A stretch of 64,000 nt of DNA from Sedimentisphaerales bacterium (GCA_016936075.1 JAFGPS010000004.1:1-64000); one strand, 5' to 3'; numbered from the stretch's first letter, positions 36,469-44,376 are shown. Notes: a model not told the origin generated them from the letters alone. Translations and numbers: made by a program.

Positions 36469-37116
36469 TTATACGTGGATATGTCCCTCACGGATAGCAT
36501 AACGTGTCAAATCAGCTATATTATGCAGCTCAAGCTTATCCATAATATTCTGGCGATGTCGAATGACTGTATTGTTACTGATATGTAAGCTTAATGAGAT
36601 TTCTTTTGAGGACTTTCCTTCTGCGATGAGTTGGAGTATCTCCAATTCCCTATCACTAAGTATTGAAATTGATGAAGTATTTTCATTATTCTGATTAGTT
36701 ATAAAGTGTGTCAGGATTGTCCTGCTTATTATTGGGCTTAAATACATTTGTCCTTTTAAGACTGAATGTATAGCAGTAACCAGTTCTTCAAAAGCACTTT
36801 CTTTGGGAATATAACCGACCGCTCCTGCTTGAAACATATCTGTAACATATTGATTTGCAGTTAACATCGAAAAACCAATGACTTTGCAGGATGGATTTTC
36901 TGTGCAAATTTCCCTGGTTGCGAGTATGCCGTTCTTTTCAGGCATATCGATATCCATGATAACAATATCAGGATTCAATTGCCTGCTTATTTCTACAGCT
37001 TCTCGGCCATTTTTTGCAATCGATACTACGTTAAGATCAGATTCTGACTCAAGAAGTATCTGGAGTCCTTCACACATTACAGTATGATTTTCTGCTATAA
37101 GAATGTTTATCGTCAT
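36469..37116 (-). CDS. NarL/FixJ-type response regulator
   Basis: The 215-residue protein has an N-terminal receiver domain with the phosphoacceptor Asp in D-I-V-I-M-D-I-D-M-P. A C-terminal LuxR-type HTH follows (about 150-210) containing L-S-D-R-E-L-E-I-L-Q-L-I-A-E-G and N-N-T-V-I-R-H-R. It is the partner of the histidine kinase upstream, whose gene overlaps it by 47 bases. Targets are unknown; the adjacent chemotaxis genes are only a possible context. Confidence 0.93.
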   Translation of the reverse strand: MTINILIAENHTVMCEGLQILLESESDLNVVSIAKNGREAVEISRQLNPDIVIMDIDMPEKNGILATREICTENPSCKVIGFSMLTANQYVTDMFQAGAVGYIPKESAFEELVTAIHSVLKGQMYLSPIISRTILTHFITNQNNENTSSISILSDRELEILQLIAEGKSSKEISLSLHISNNTVIRHRQNIMDKLELHNIADLTRYAIREGHIHV

Positions 37117-38173
37117 GTTTGTTGTCTCTTTCGTTGTTTTCGTTTGATGTTATCGGACATGTCAATGTTACTTTTGTGCCAGATCCGATATTTGATTCAA
37201 TAAAAAGATAACCATTAATATCTAAAAGTTGTTGACGGATACTGAATAAGCCAAAGCAATCCACATATTTCTCATTCATCAAAGTTTTGGGAGCATTAAA
37301 TCCTATTCCATCGTCTTCAATTGTAATAGTTAGCTTTTCTTGCATATTTTCAATTTTAATATACACATTTTGTGCCTGGGCGTGTTTATCAATATTTAAT
37401 AATAATTCACGAATAGCACGAAACAATATTGATCGAGAATTTTTATTTAGATTGAACGAATGCTCCGAACATTCATATCTAAAGTTAAGAGATGTTTTTT
37501 TCTTATATGATTCTATCAAAGATTCTACTGCTGCTTCAAGACCAAGTTCATAGAGAACTTTCGGGCTTAATTCAAATATCATTTCTCTAATCTCAACTAT
37601 CGAAGTATCTATACAATCGATTACTTTATCGAAAAGATATGTGTTTTCTTTACCTGATTTGGTTTTATGAGTATGTAACATTATCTTGGCGGCAGAAAGT
37701 TGTGGACCAACAGAATCATGCAATCCTGCTGCGATTTGCATTTTATGTATTTCTTCAGATTTTGAAAGACGATGTGTCAGATAACGTAGTTTTTCTCTTT
37801 CTCTTGCCATAGTTCTTTCTGCCAGAGCAAGCTGTTCGCGTAAAATTACTGTGATAATTCCGACTGTTAAAAACATTATTACTCGTAAATAATCAGGGGA
37901 AGGTGCGATATCGTGAATAAAAACATGGTGACTGACAATTAGGAAAAATCCGAGAAATAATGGTATGATTAAACCTTTTCGTTTCCACCAGATTGCACTT
38001 ATAACTATAGGTATATAGAATAAATGGGTCGCGACGGTACAGATTTTCATGACCATATGGTAATATAAGCTGAATCCGCAGCATATTATTAATAGAATAA
38101 TAATTGAAAGGAACTTGCATCCTCGGCTGACTTTAAGCTCTTGCCAAATAAGTTTTTCTTTTAATGAATCCAT
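37070..38173 (-). CDS. Membrane sensor histidine kinase (HisKA_3 type)
   Basis: The 367-residue kinase has four to five membrane helices in its first 130 residues and a short coiled coil. The HisKA_3 dimerisation box reads A-G-L-H-D-S-V-G-P-Q-L (phospho-His), followed by a HATPase with N-x-x-K-H-A and E-D-D-G-I-G-F. HisKA_3 kinases pair with NarL-type regulators, as the overlapping downstream gene shows. The sensor is purely transmembrane with no obvious periplasmic domain, suggesting detection of a membrane or intracellular cue. Confidence 0.92.
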   Translation of the reverse strand: MDSLKEKLIWQELKVSRGCKFLSIIILLIICCGFSLYYHMVMKICTVATHLFYIPIVISAIWWKRKGLIIPLFLGFFLIVSHHVFIHDIAPSPDYLRVIMFLTVGIITVILREQLALAERTMAREREKLRYLTHRLSKSEEIHKMQIAAGLHDSVGPQLSAAKIMLHTHKTKSGKENTYLFDKVIDCIDTSIVEIREMIFELSPKVLYELGLEAAVESLIESYKKKTSLNFRYECSEHSFNLNKNSRSILFRAIRELLLNIDKHAQAQNVYIKIENMQEKLTITIEDDGIGFNAPKTLMNEKYVDCFGLFSIRQQLLDINGYLFIESNIGSGTKVTLTCPITSNENNERDNKHDDKHSYSRKSYCNV

Positions 38174-38813
38174 ATCTTGTACTCAATTTTATTGGGGGTA
38201 TATCAAGGCAGAATAATATGTACCTCAGGTAATGAATGTTTACATACCCTTTAATTCTATGGTGTTATGCAAGTATTGTGCCTAAATCCATTTGCACGGG
38301 AAATATGTATTTTTCGTGAAAATTCGGGATAAATATCTTAAATATAAAAATAATTGTCAAGAAATTTTACATTTTCGTATTTTCTATTATTGAAAAGGGC
38401 ACTACTAAAATGCTTTGATTATACGAATTACACACAGATTTGATGAAAGTTGAGACTTTATTATGATACGATAAAGAACTCAATACCGAGAAAATAAATA
38501 AAATTAAAAAAAGAGATTGTTGAAAAAACTGCGAATATCCATATCATTAAGAACTTTCAGGTAGGTAAGGATATTTTTATCTTCTTTGTGGATGTGAATC
38601 CCGTTAGGGATAATTTGTGAAAAAATGATTGATGAAATTTTACGTGATGCGTATGCCAGAGGTATTTCTTTTATCCCTCTTGGCTAATTGCCTGCATATC
38701 ATAAACAATTGAAACCAGATACAATTACAGCCCGGGAAATACCCGGAAGGGAAGGCTGGATTAGTTGCCAGTCAAATTCATCCTGTTTATAACAGAAGAA
38801 ATGGAAACATTAT
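38174..38813. other. Intergenic region with hairpins, no clear gene (640 bp)
   Basis: No gene is supported; a 20-codon frame at about 38624 (MIDEILRDAYARG) is too weak to call. An ATCCC/GGGAT palindrome lies at 38598-38611. A compact hairpin at 38728-38758 has an outer CAGCC/GGCTG stem and an inner CCGGG/CCCGG stem. The latter could be a leader structure of the downstream DUF2279 gene. Confidence 0.5.
38728..38758 (+). promoter_or_regulatory. Leader hairpin upstream of the DUF2279 gene
   Basis: CAGCC (38728-38732) pairs with GGCTG (38754-38758), and inside it CCGGG pairs with CCCGG over AAATA. It lies 55 bases before the start of the next plus-strand gene. A role in expression is only inferred. 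Confidence 0.3.
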
Positions 38814-39743
38814 ATGGGAATAAAAATATATTATAGATTATTAGTTTTGTTATTAATTTTAGGGGCAATTGAAAACGAACTTTTTGGGCAGAATATTACA
38901 GAATCTTCAGGAAACTACAGTTTTTTCACAAACGTGACAAACAACAATTCAGAAACAGGTATGCTTCCAAAGAAAAAGTCTTTTTTGAATAAATTTAACG
39001 AATTATCGCGAAAAAAGAAAACTATATATTTTAATACAGCCACTTTTGTTGCTACCATGACAATCGGAGCGGCATCGTGGGATTATTACAGTTCTTCGTT
39101 CGATTTTCGAAATGAAGGGTGGTTTGATCCTGACACAAATTATGGCGGTTCAGATAAACTTGGACATGCTTTCGGCGGATATGTTCTAACGAGTGTGTAC
39201 AATTCCATTTATAAAAAGTTTGGATATACCGATGAAAAAGCAATATTGTATGGAGCATTGAGTAGCTGGTCCCTTATGACCCTGATAGAAGTAGGTGATG
39301 GTTTCAGTCAGGATTATGGATTTAGCGTACAGGACGAGGTCTTTAATACCGCAGGTGTGATGCTTGGCTATTTTCGTCACAGGTATCCAAGACTAAAGGA
39401 GATATTCGATTATCGCCTGGAATGGGTGCCATCACAGGAGTTTCGTGATGGGGATGCAGATCCATTTACTGATTATTCGGGACATAAAAATATCATAGCA
39501 TTGAAACCGGCTGGTATATTAAAATCAGATAATCCTTTGCTTAAAGCAATCGAACTGAATGTAGGATTCTACACACGAGGATATGAGGATAATTTTCATG
39601 CTCACAAAAGATATATGTTTTGCGGGATTGGTCTGAATATGACATATGTAATTGAGCAGCTTACAGGGCATAAAGTTGGTGGGATTTTTAATTATTTACA
39701 GGTACCTTTCACATATATTCCATTTAAAACTGAGCTTGATTAA
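38814..39743 (+). CDS. DUF2279 / YfiM-like envelope protein
   Basis: The 309-residue protein begins with a hydrophobic signal segment (residues 5-25). The region about 95-185 contains S-D-K-L-G-H-A-F-G-G-Y and D-E-V-F-N-T-A-G-V-M-L-G-Y, the hallmark of DUF2279 (YfiM-type) membrane proteins. The C-terminal half has short beta strands with alternating hydrophobic residues ending near L-E-x-N-V-G-F-Y-T-R-G-Y, as in small outer-membrane barrels. Function unknown, probably envelope-located. It lies just left of the tRNA-Ser fragment. Confidence 0.75.
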   Translation: MGIKIYYRLLVLLLILGAIENELFGQNITESSGNYSFFTNVTNNNSETGMLPKKKSFLNKFNELSRKKKTIYFNTATFVATMTIGAASWDYYSSSFDFRNEGWFDPDTNYGGSDKLGHAFGGYVLTSVYNSIYKKFGYTDEKAILYGALSSWSLMTLIEVGDGFSQDYGFSVQDEVFNTAGVMLGYFRHRYPRLKEIFDYRLEWVPSQEFRDGDADPFTDYSGHKNIIALKPAGILKSDNPLLKAIELNVGFYTRGYEDNFHAHKRYMFCGIGLNMTYVIEQLTGHKVGGIFNYLQVPFTYIPFKTELD

Positions 39744-39820
39744 TTTTGAATCGAAAAGTTGCCCTAATCTTCAATGAAAATGAATAATCAACGAAGTTTC
39801 AGCTAATATTTAGATTTGAA

Positions 39821-39870
39821 CGGAGCAGGAGGAATTCTAATCCCCGTGATCTTGCGGTAAAACGGTTTTC
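39821..39870 (-). repeat. tRNA-Ser 3'-half fragment (putative att copy)
   Basis: This matches the 3' half of the intact tRNA-Ser from the discriminator base through the T-arm and variable arm up to the anticodon loop, with five mismatches in 50 bases. It is in the same orientation as the intact gene. Sequence beyond the anticodon loop is unrelated, so no tRNA could be made. Confidence 0.8.
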
Positions 39871-39934
39871 GGGGTTCGTTTCTTCTAAATACTGGGTATG
39901 ATAAAAGATATTCAAAGAAAATATTTTTTTAAAC

Positions 39935-39962
39935 TTGACAAAATCGGATTTTATGCTATTAT
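39935..39962 (+). promoter_or_regulatory. Sigma-70 type promoter of the cold-shock gene
   Basis: TTGACA (39935-39940), a 16-base spacer and TATTAT (39957-39962) make a near-consensus promoter. Transcription would start near 39969, giving a leader of about 100 bases, as is common for cold-shock genes. Confidence 0.75.
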
Positions 39963-40039
39963 GTATATTAATAAGTGGAAGTATTCTTTCATCTCTCAGG
40001 AGTATCCCCATAAATTTAATAATGAGAGTAATTATTTAT

Positions 40040-40059
40040 TTGGCCAACATACCGGCCAA
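40040..40059 (+). promoter_or_regulatory. Leader hairpin abutting the csp ribosome binding site
   Basis: TTGGCC (40040-40045) is inverted as GGCCAA (40054-40059) across an eight-base loop. The 3' arm runs directly into the AAGGAGA ribosome binding site at 40058-40064. It could modulate translation with temperature. Confidence 0.5.
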
Positions 40060-40071
40060 GGAGAAGTACAA

Positions 40072-40275
40072 TTGAGTACAGGTACAGTAAAATGGTTTAA
40101 TGCGAGCAAGGGATTTGGTTTTATTAATCAGGAAAATGGTGGCGAAGATTTGTTTGTTCATCATTCTGAGATTAGATCAGATGGTTACGCTTCGCTCAAT
40201 GAAGGCCAAAAAGTCGAGTTTAGAGTCGGACAGGGCAAAAAAGGCCCATGTGCTACTGATGTTATTCCTTGCTAA
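40072..40275 (+). CDS. Cold-shock protein (CspA family), TTG start
   Basis: This is a single-stranded nucleic-acid-binding beta-barrel protein of 67 residues. RNP1 reads K-G-F-G-F-I and RNP2 D-L-F-V-H-H, as in CspA. The start is a TTG preceded by a strong AAGGAGA ribosome binding site eight bases away; no ATG in this frame gives the right N-terminus ([11 protein letters not shown]). It has its own promoter, a structured leader and a terminator. It lies just inside the tRNA-Ser-bounded region. Confidence 0.95.
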   Translation: MSTGTVKWFNASKGFGFINQENGGEDLFVHHSEIRSDGYASLNEGQKVEFRVGQGKKGPCATDVIPC

Positions 40276-40604
40276 TTAAGGAAGCAGCTTGAAAAACAAA
40301 AGGCCGGATTAAAACCGGCCTTTTTTATGCGTGTGCAGCATTATTAGAATCTCAAATCCACACTTATTTTCTTTCTATCGTTTCAACTGTTCGGTTTGAT
40401 TTAAGCCTTAATAAGTAGTGCAATTTTCTGATTTTGGTAATTTATTGTTTTTCAGGTTTTTGTCGGTACATTATATTTGCGAAAATGCTTGATGTTCTTT
40501 ATTTAAAGTGTTAATCTAAGATTTGGAGAGATTAACGCTAATAAGAAAAATATTTAGAGAAATACTGTAACCTGACTGACTGAAAAGATAAAGAAGAGAA
40601 AAAA
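40276..40604. other. Intergenic region after csp (329 bp)
   Basis: Apart from the csp terminator no feature is supported. It contains AT-rich sequence and presumably the promoter of the next plus-strand hypothetical gene. Confidence 0.5.
40298..40326 (+). terminator. Rho-independent terminator of the cold-shock gene
   Basis: AAGGCCGG pairs with CCGGCCTT across ATTAAAA and is followed by a T run. It lies 25 bases after the stop codon. Confidence 0.9.
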
Positions 40605-41021
40605 ATGAAAAAATCGAAAGAGGCAAATCAAACAGATCTTGCAGAAAATATCGAAAGGTATCTTAATATTATAGACGAGGTTGAATTCTGGGTGCTAAAA
40701 TACTGCTACGGCATAAGGCGAACCAAAGATATACGACCATATCATCCGGCAGGCCGCTATAAAGACCCTTATCTTGTAACAAAGGATGAATTAGCATGGC
40801 TGAAAAAGTTTTATTTGATGTTCAATCTCGATAAGGATGACCACAAGGTTATAGATGATGCTCATATCATTTTGTCTGAACTATCCAGCAATTCTGCGTA
40901 TGAAAAATACAGGAATGAAGATACCTTTAAGCAGAATTCGCATATACTGAGACATATTGAAAGATATATGCAAAGGATTCTAAAAGATATAACTCTACAT
41001 ACCAGCAACAAGCTGAATTAA
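40605..41021 (+). CDS. Hypothetical helical protein, 138 residues
   Basis: The product is mostly helical and charged, with no signal peptide or membrane segment. A start-proximal R-Y-L-N-I-I-D-E-V-E-F-W-V-L-K-Y-C-Y-G helix and a C-terminal H-I-L-R-H-I-E-R-Y-M-Q-R-I helix stand out. An Arg/Pro/Tyr-rich middle (R-P-Y-H-P-A-G-R-Y-K-D) could be a loop. No family is recognised. It lies in the tRNA-Ser-bounded stretch; GAGAAAAAA before the ATG is a modest ribosome binding site. Confidence 0.6.
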   Translation: MKKSKEANQTDLAENIERYLNIIDEVEFWVLKYCYGIRRTKDIRPYHPAGRYKDPYLVTKDELAWLKKFYLMFNLDKDDHKVIDDAHIILSELSSNSAYEKYRNEDTFKQNSHILRHIERYMQRILKDITLHTSNKLN

Positions 41022-41236
41022 CATAGAAGAGTTATATAAGCAAATAAAGCGATGTACATGGCGCGGCAAACCGCCACGAAAATCTCAAAAACTCCAGCAG
41101 TTTGAGCAATCAATAGAAACTATACTCGCCGCTTATTATGCACTTTTGATATAGAATAAAAGGGTATAAGGGGAGATAAAGGGGATTGGCTGATGATGTC
41201 AGTACCTGCTTAACCGGCGTTTTTTTACTTTTTTAA

Positions 41237-41256
41237 GAGTACCTACGCTGGTACTC
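41237..41256. repeat. GAGTACC/GGTACTC palindrome
   Basis: A perfect seven-base inverted repeat with a six-base centre (TACGCT) in the gene-poor stretch. An AGTACCT also occurs 40 bases upstream. Role unknown. Confidence 0.35.
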
Positions 41257-41288
41257 ACTATTGTTTTAAGCTTTAACAGATAATTCTT

Positions 41289-41339
41289 AAAAAAGCCCCC
41301 GCTTTTTTTCCTAAATTTAGGTGTTTGAGGAGCAGGGGC
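41289..41339 (-). terminator. Terminator-like structure on the minus strand
   Basis: GCCCCTGC pairs with GCGGGGGC on the minus strand, enclosing the palindrome CCTAAATTTAGG, followed by a T run. It lies about 280 bases past the HTH gene at 41620 and may end its transcript. A small structured RNA is an alternative. Confidence 0.45.
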
Positions 41340-41619
41340 ACATTAAAAACTGAAAACATCAATGCAAACAGCATTTTTCTTATTTATAGCCATTCTTTTG
41401 GTTTCCTGAACTTATTTATTATATGAAAAATTAAAAGTTATGTATATTGTGGTAACTACGTATTTTTTAAAAAAAGCTTCCTGCTTTCAGGATGAGAGTT
41501 AAAGCATAAAACATGAGCCAACTAAAAAATAAATAGAACTGAAAATTACATTATCAAATAATGAGACTTTTCATGTTTTATGATATGCAATAAATATAAT
41601 TAATAGCTAATATAGTGAG

Positions 41620-41859
41620 TTATTCGAGAATATCAGAAATATTTTTTTCATCAAGACCATTGTGAAACTCATCTTTTGCAACTTGCCACTTGCGAGATGA
41701 CAACTGTCGATTACAAATAACCTGATCTTTAAGCCATTTTGACATTGTATTTCGGTGAACATTGAATATTGCTGAAAGTTCTCTTATACTCATTGCACGA
41801 GACCAATTGATTTTAGTTAAATTGTTGCTATTATTTTTCACCTCACTATTCCTGTTCAT
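41620..41859 (-). CDS. Excisionase-like HTH protein (copy 1)
   Basis: The 79-residue protein contains S-I-R-E-L-S-A-I-F-N-V-H-R-N-T-M-S-K-W-L, a helix-turn-helix as in HTH_17/MerR-type excisionases. A short I-C-N-R-Q-L wing and an R-K-W-Q-V basic end follow. It is closely similar to the protein at 42161-42406, with the core nearly identical, so the pair arose by duplication. Such small proteins act as recombination directionality factors or repressors in mobile elements. It lies inside the tRNA-Ser-bounded region. Confidence 0.75.
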   Translation of the reverse strand: MNRNSEVKNNSNNLTKINWSRAMSIRELSAIFNVHRNTMSKWLKDQVICNRQLSSRKWQVAKDEFHNGLDEKNISDILE

Positions 41860-42160
41860 ACAGAATGTTGTTCAGGATATCCAAAACTATTTCATACCCT
41901 AATTGTAAAATAAAACAAAATATTCAAAATAGAAAGCATTGACGTTTTGTAGTATTTGTTATCTTCTGCTTAAAATATAAAAATGCCCTCATGTTGAATA
42001 TTAAGCAATAAAGTTCCATATAATTTCCAAATACTGCAAATATGATTTTGAATACTTTTTCACTTGTTTTTTACGATGATAACTATAAAATATTTTTTGG
42101 GATATAGCAAAGATGAAAATATGACTGCAATAAAAGATATGGAGAACTTATTTTTGAATT
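41860..42160. other. AT-rich spacer between the two HTH genes (301 bp)
   Basis: No gene or strong motif is visible; it is very AT-rich and must carry the promoter of the first HTH gene (minus strand). Confidence 0.5.
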
Positions 42161-42406
42161 TCAGAAATGTCCCAAATTAGCAGTTTGAGAACTTATTTGC
42201 CGATTATCAGAAGTTAAATCATAAGGTAATTCAAAGGTAGCTACTTCCCACTTTCTTGGAGACAATTGTCGATTACAAATAATCTGGTCTTTTAACCATT
42301 TTGACATTGTATTTCGATGGACATCAAAAATCTGTGATAATTCCTTAAGCCCCATCGGACGGGTCCAATGCTCTTTTGATATGTTAGAAGTATTTTTTCG
42401 TATCAT
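42161..42406 (-). CDS. Excisionase-like HTH protein (copy 2)
   Basis: The 81-residue paralogue of the preceding protein has G-L-K-E-L-S-Q-I-F-D-V-H-R-N-T-M-S-K-W-L, the same turn and wing, and R-K-W-E-V-A at the end. The ribosome binding site (AGATAGGAAAT) is better than in copy 1. DNA similarity extends over the HTH codons but not into the flanks. As a pair they could bind the same sites with different affinities. This is an inference from similarity. Confidence 0.75.
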   Translation of the reverse strand: MIRKNTSNISKEHWTRPMGLKELSQIFDVHRNTMSKWLKDQIICNRQLSPRKWEVATFELPYDLTSDNRQISSQTANLGHF

Positions 42407-43028
42407 ATTTCCTATCTTTCATCTTATCGCATACTGTTAAGCATAACTTTGAAAAGTAATTATTAAATATGTTTTAAGACAACAGGAAAACAAAATTTGT
42501 GATTAGTATGAAATATGACTTGTTCTCCTTAATCCATTCTCCTTAAATAAACGTTAATAATACAAGTTATAAAAAAATACACCTTATGGCAATAATGGCT
42601 AATTTAATCCTTTAAAACAACCAAAGTAAAGCCAAAAGCCACCTGTATTAAATTTATTATCATCCGAGATGCATCAAACCTATATTAGCCGTAAAAGTAT
42701 ATTATATTATGTTAATGCAGATGTTCCATAGAGTGCTATATAGGTTATTATTGTGCCAAATTGGATACTGTATTACTTTTTCTGGGTATGTTTATATTTA
42801 ATTTATTCATTTTTGCAAATTATAGGAACTACGTTTTTTTTAGAAAAAAGCCCCTGTGTGCGGAGGAGGAGAGGAAATGTGAGATAGCACAGGAGCTTGA
42901 TTTCAAAGTTGTAAATTCAAAGTTCGCTTATTATAAATACTGGGCAGGTCGAAATATGTTCAGATAAAATTAATTTACCGACGGATCTTGATGTCAGCCG
43001 CAGCTTTTTGGGTAAGCTCGTTTATACT
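42407..43028. other. Intergenic region up to the radical SAM gene (622 bp)
   Basis: Mostly AT-rich with no convincing gene. A 68-codon plus-strand frame at 42761-42967 has a TTG start, no ribosome binding site and overlaps the terminator at 42843-42896, so it is not called. The ACTACGT motif near 42826 is shared with 41448. Confidence 0.5.
42843..42896 (-). terminator. Terminator of the radical SAM gene
   Basis: On the minus strand GCTCCTGTGC pairs with GCACACAGGGGC and is followed by a T run. It lies about 130 bases past the radical SAM stop codon. The distance is large, but the structure is clear. Confidence 0.55.
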
Positions 43029-43976
43029 CTATAATCCTCGAAGATACTCCGGACGCAGCATCGAAGAATCACCTTCGTCCAGCACACGTTGTATCTCTCT
43101 TAACATTCGCTCTTTGTCCGCGGGTAATGTTCCTCGTACGGAAAGATAGTTGGATGCGTGCATTGAGCTGAAGAAACAATTGGTGAAATCAGAGTTTTCA
43201 ATGATCCCTTTCAGCTCTGCCAGAAACTCAAATGGAATGAGTTCTTTGAATTCACCTCGTTGTGCCTGCTCATATAGAGGTGTTCCAGGGATCAGCGTTA
43301 CTGTAAGTGCGCCAACATATTCGGGATCGATTTCGGAGAGAATTCTCGCTGTCTCAAGGACATGTCTCTGGCTTCCGTCAACTCCGCCAAGACCAAGTAA
43401 GACGGTTAATGAAAGTATTATACCAGCTTCCTTAACCTTCCTTCCTGCCTCTACCATTTGATTATGACTTGCTCCCTTGCAAATCATATCAAGCACCTTG
43501 TCGTCACCACTTTCAATGCCAGTATAAAATATGCTCAACTTGAGTCGCTTCAATTCCTTAAGCTCTTCCAGGCTTCTTCGTAGAATATCCTGCGGCGTAG
43601 CATAGATACCAATTCTCTCAATATCCGGGAATTTCTTGTTCAAGTGTTCTAAAATTTCTATTAGTTTTGGATAGGGATAAACAAGTGCATCACCATCCTG
43701 CAGAAAGATTCGCCTTCGGTCCCAATGCTGAGCAATAATGTAAACCATCTCATCAACGTTAGGTAATACAATACCCTGTTCAAGAAAGAGAGCTAAAGCA
43801 TCAATCTCAGCTTTAACCTCTTCGTGCTCTCTAATCCTAAGTCGATTTCCATAGAAGCTGCAAAAGGTACATGTATTATTTGAGCAACCACCCGTTAGCG
43901 GCAGGAAATAGCTGTTCTGCTCACTCGGTGGACGCAAAATATCAGGTCGTCGAAACTTTTTCATATCTTCTTTCAT
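43029..43976 (-). CDS. Radical SAM protein
   Basis: The 315-residue protein has the iron-sulfur motif C-S-N-N-T-C-T-F-C (CX4CX2C, a common variant) near residue 31, then T-G-I-E-S-G-D-D and G-L-G-G-V-D-G-S for SAM and substrate contacts. Such proteins are grouped with YgiQ-like or unassigned radical SAM enzymes; the substrate cannot be predicted. It occupies most of the right part of the tRNA-Ser-bounded stretch, separated by only 107 bases from the intact tRNA. Confidence 0.88.
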   Translation of the reverse strand: MKEDMKKFRRPDILRPPSEQNSYFLPLTGGCSNNTCTFCSFYGNRLRIREHEEVKAEIDALALFLEQGIVLPNVDEMVYIIAQHWDRRRIFLQDGDALVYPYPKLIEILEHLNKKFPDIERIGIYATPQDILRRSLEELKELKRLKLSIFYTGIESGDDKVLDMICKGASHNQMVEAGRKVKEAGIILSLTVLLGLGGVDGSQRHVLETARILSEIDPEYVGALTVTLIPGTPLYEQAQRGEFKELIPFEFLAELKGIIENSDFTNCFFSSMHASNYLSVRGTLPADKERMLREIQRVLDEGDSSMLRPEYLRGL

Positions 43977-44083
43977 CTTTAAAAACGAATCTTAAGAATT
44001 ATCTCATACAACAGGTTAGAATTCAATAATTTACGTTTAAAATAAGAAGTAAAGGGATGAAATGTCATCTTCATGACATTAAA

Positions 44084-44168
44084 CGGAGCAGGAGGGATTC
44101 GAACCCCCGTTACCTTGCGGTAAAACGGTTTTCAAAACCGTCGCGATCAGCCGCTCTGCCACTGCTCC
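44084..44168 (-). tRNA. tRNA-Ser (anticodon UGA)
   Basis: The minus strand reads GGAGCAG...CTGCTCC with a G discriminator. It has a long variable arm (class II), a T-arm GGTTCGAATCC and an anticodon loop TTTGAAA giving UGA. Its 3' half is duplicated at 39821-39870. CCA is not encoded. Confidence 0.96.
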
Positions 44169-44297
44169 GGGTCTTAATTTAATCGGTGTAATTTACATTA
44201 AACATCACAATTTTGCAATAGTCCTTTTAAAATACTCCATTATTTTATGTAAAATCACGATTTTTAATAGATTTTTTGAAAAATATACATTTTTTAC

Positions 44298-44326
44298 TTG
44301 ATATTACATAGTATGTATAACATAAT
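44298..44326 (+). promoter_or_regulatory. padR promoter with embedded palindromic operator
   Basis: TTGATA (44298-44303) and CATAAT (44321-44326) form a plausible promoter with 17 spacing. TACATAGTATGTA (44305-44317), a perfect palindrome, sits in its spacer, and an overlapping TATGTATAACATA follows. PadR operators are typically such ATGTA-rich palindromes, so autoregulation is likely. Confidence 0.6.
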
Positions 44327-44376
44327 AAGCAAAGCATGATAACAAAATGAATAAGACATATTTCAGGAGAATTATT

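Larger units (their letters stand above)
39744..40071. other. Intergenic region holding tRNA fragment, promoter and csp leader (328 bp)
   Basis: No complete protein gene is supported here. It contains the tRNA-Ser 3'-half copy (39821-39870), the cold-shock promoter (39935-39962) and a roughly 100-base leader with a hairpin before the start codon. A longer in-frame upstream extension of the cold-shock gene exists but is rejected. Confidence 0.6.
41022..41619. other. Gene-poor stretch with hairpins (598 bp)
   Basis: No coding frame is supported. It contains a GAGTACC/GGTACTC palindrome (41237-41256), a terminator-like structure (41289-41339) with an internal CCTAAATTTAGG palindrome, and a motif at 41448-41473 repeated near 42826. 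It may hold decayed genes or small RNAs. Confidence 0.5.
39821..44168. mobile_element. Possible decayed tRNA-Ser-integrated element
   Basis: A 50-bp direct repeat (45/50 identical) of the tRNA-Ser 3' half bounds the region: 39821-39870 at the left and 44084-44133, part of the intact tRNA, at the right. Identity stops in the anticodon loop, a usual crossover site of tRNA-targeting tyrosine recombinases. The interior is gene-poor and AT-rich and includes two excisionase-like proteins. No integrase is visible, and the repeat's divergence implies an old event. A chance tRNA duplication remains possible. Confidence 0.4.

Noticed and set aside
37070..37116. The 47-base overlap of kinase and regulator genes as a possible frameshift
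   Set aside because: Both proteins are complete with intact motifs; long overlaps are plausible in this kind of operon.
38624..38686. 20-codon frame with ATG in the intergenic region
   Set aside because: Too short, without ribosome binding site or conservation evidence.
39898..40071. N-terminal extension of the cold-shock gene beginning with an ATG at 39898
   Set aside because: The frame is open by chance: it crosses the promoter and leader, and the TTG at 40072 has a strong ribosome binding site and gives the family N-terminus.
41022..42160. Possible CRISPR array in the AT-rich stretch
   Set aside because: No regularly spaced direct repeats are seen; only single palindromes and a pair of motif copies.
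42761..42967. 68-codon membrane-like plus-strand frame
   Set aside because: TTG start without a ribosome binding site, overlapped by a terminator hairpin on the other strand, no recognised family.
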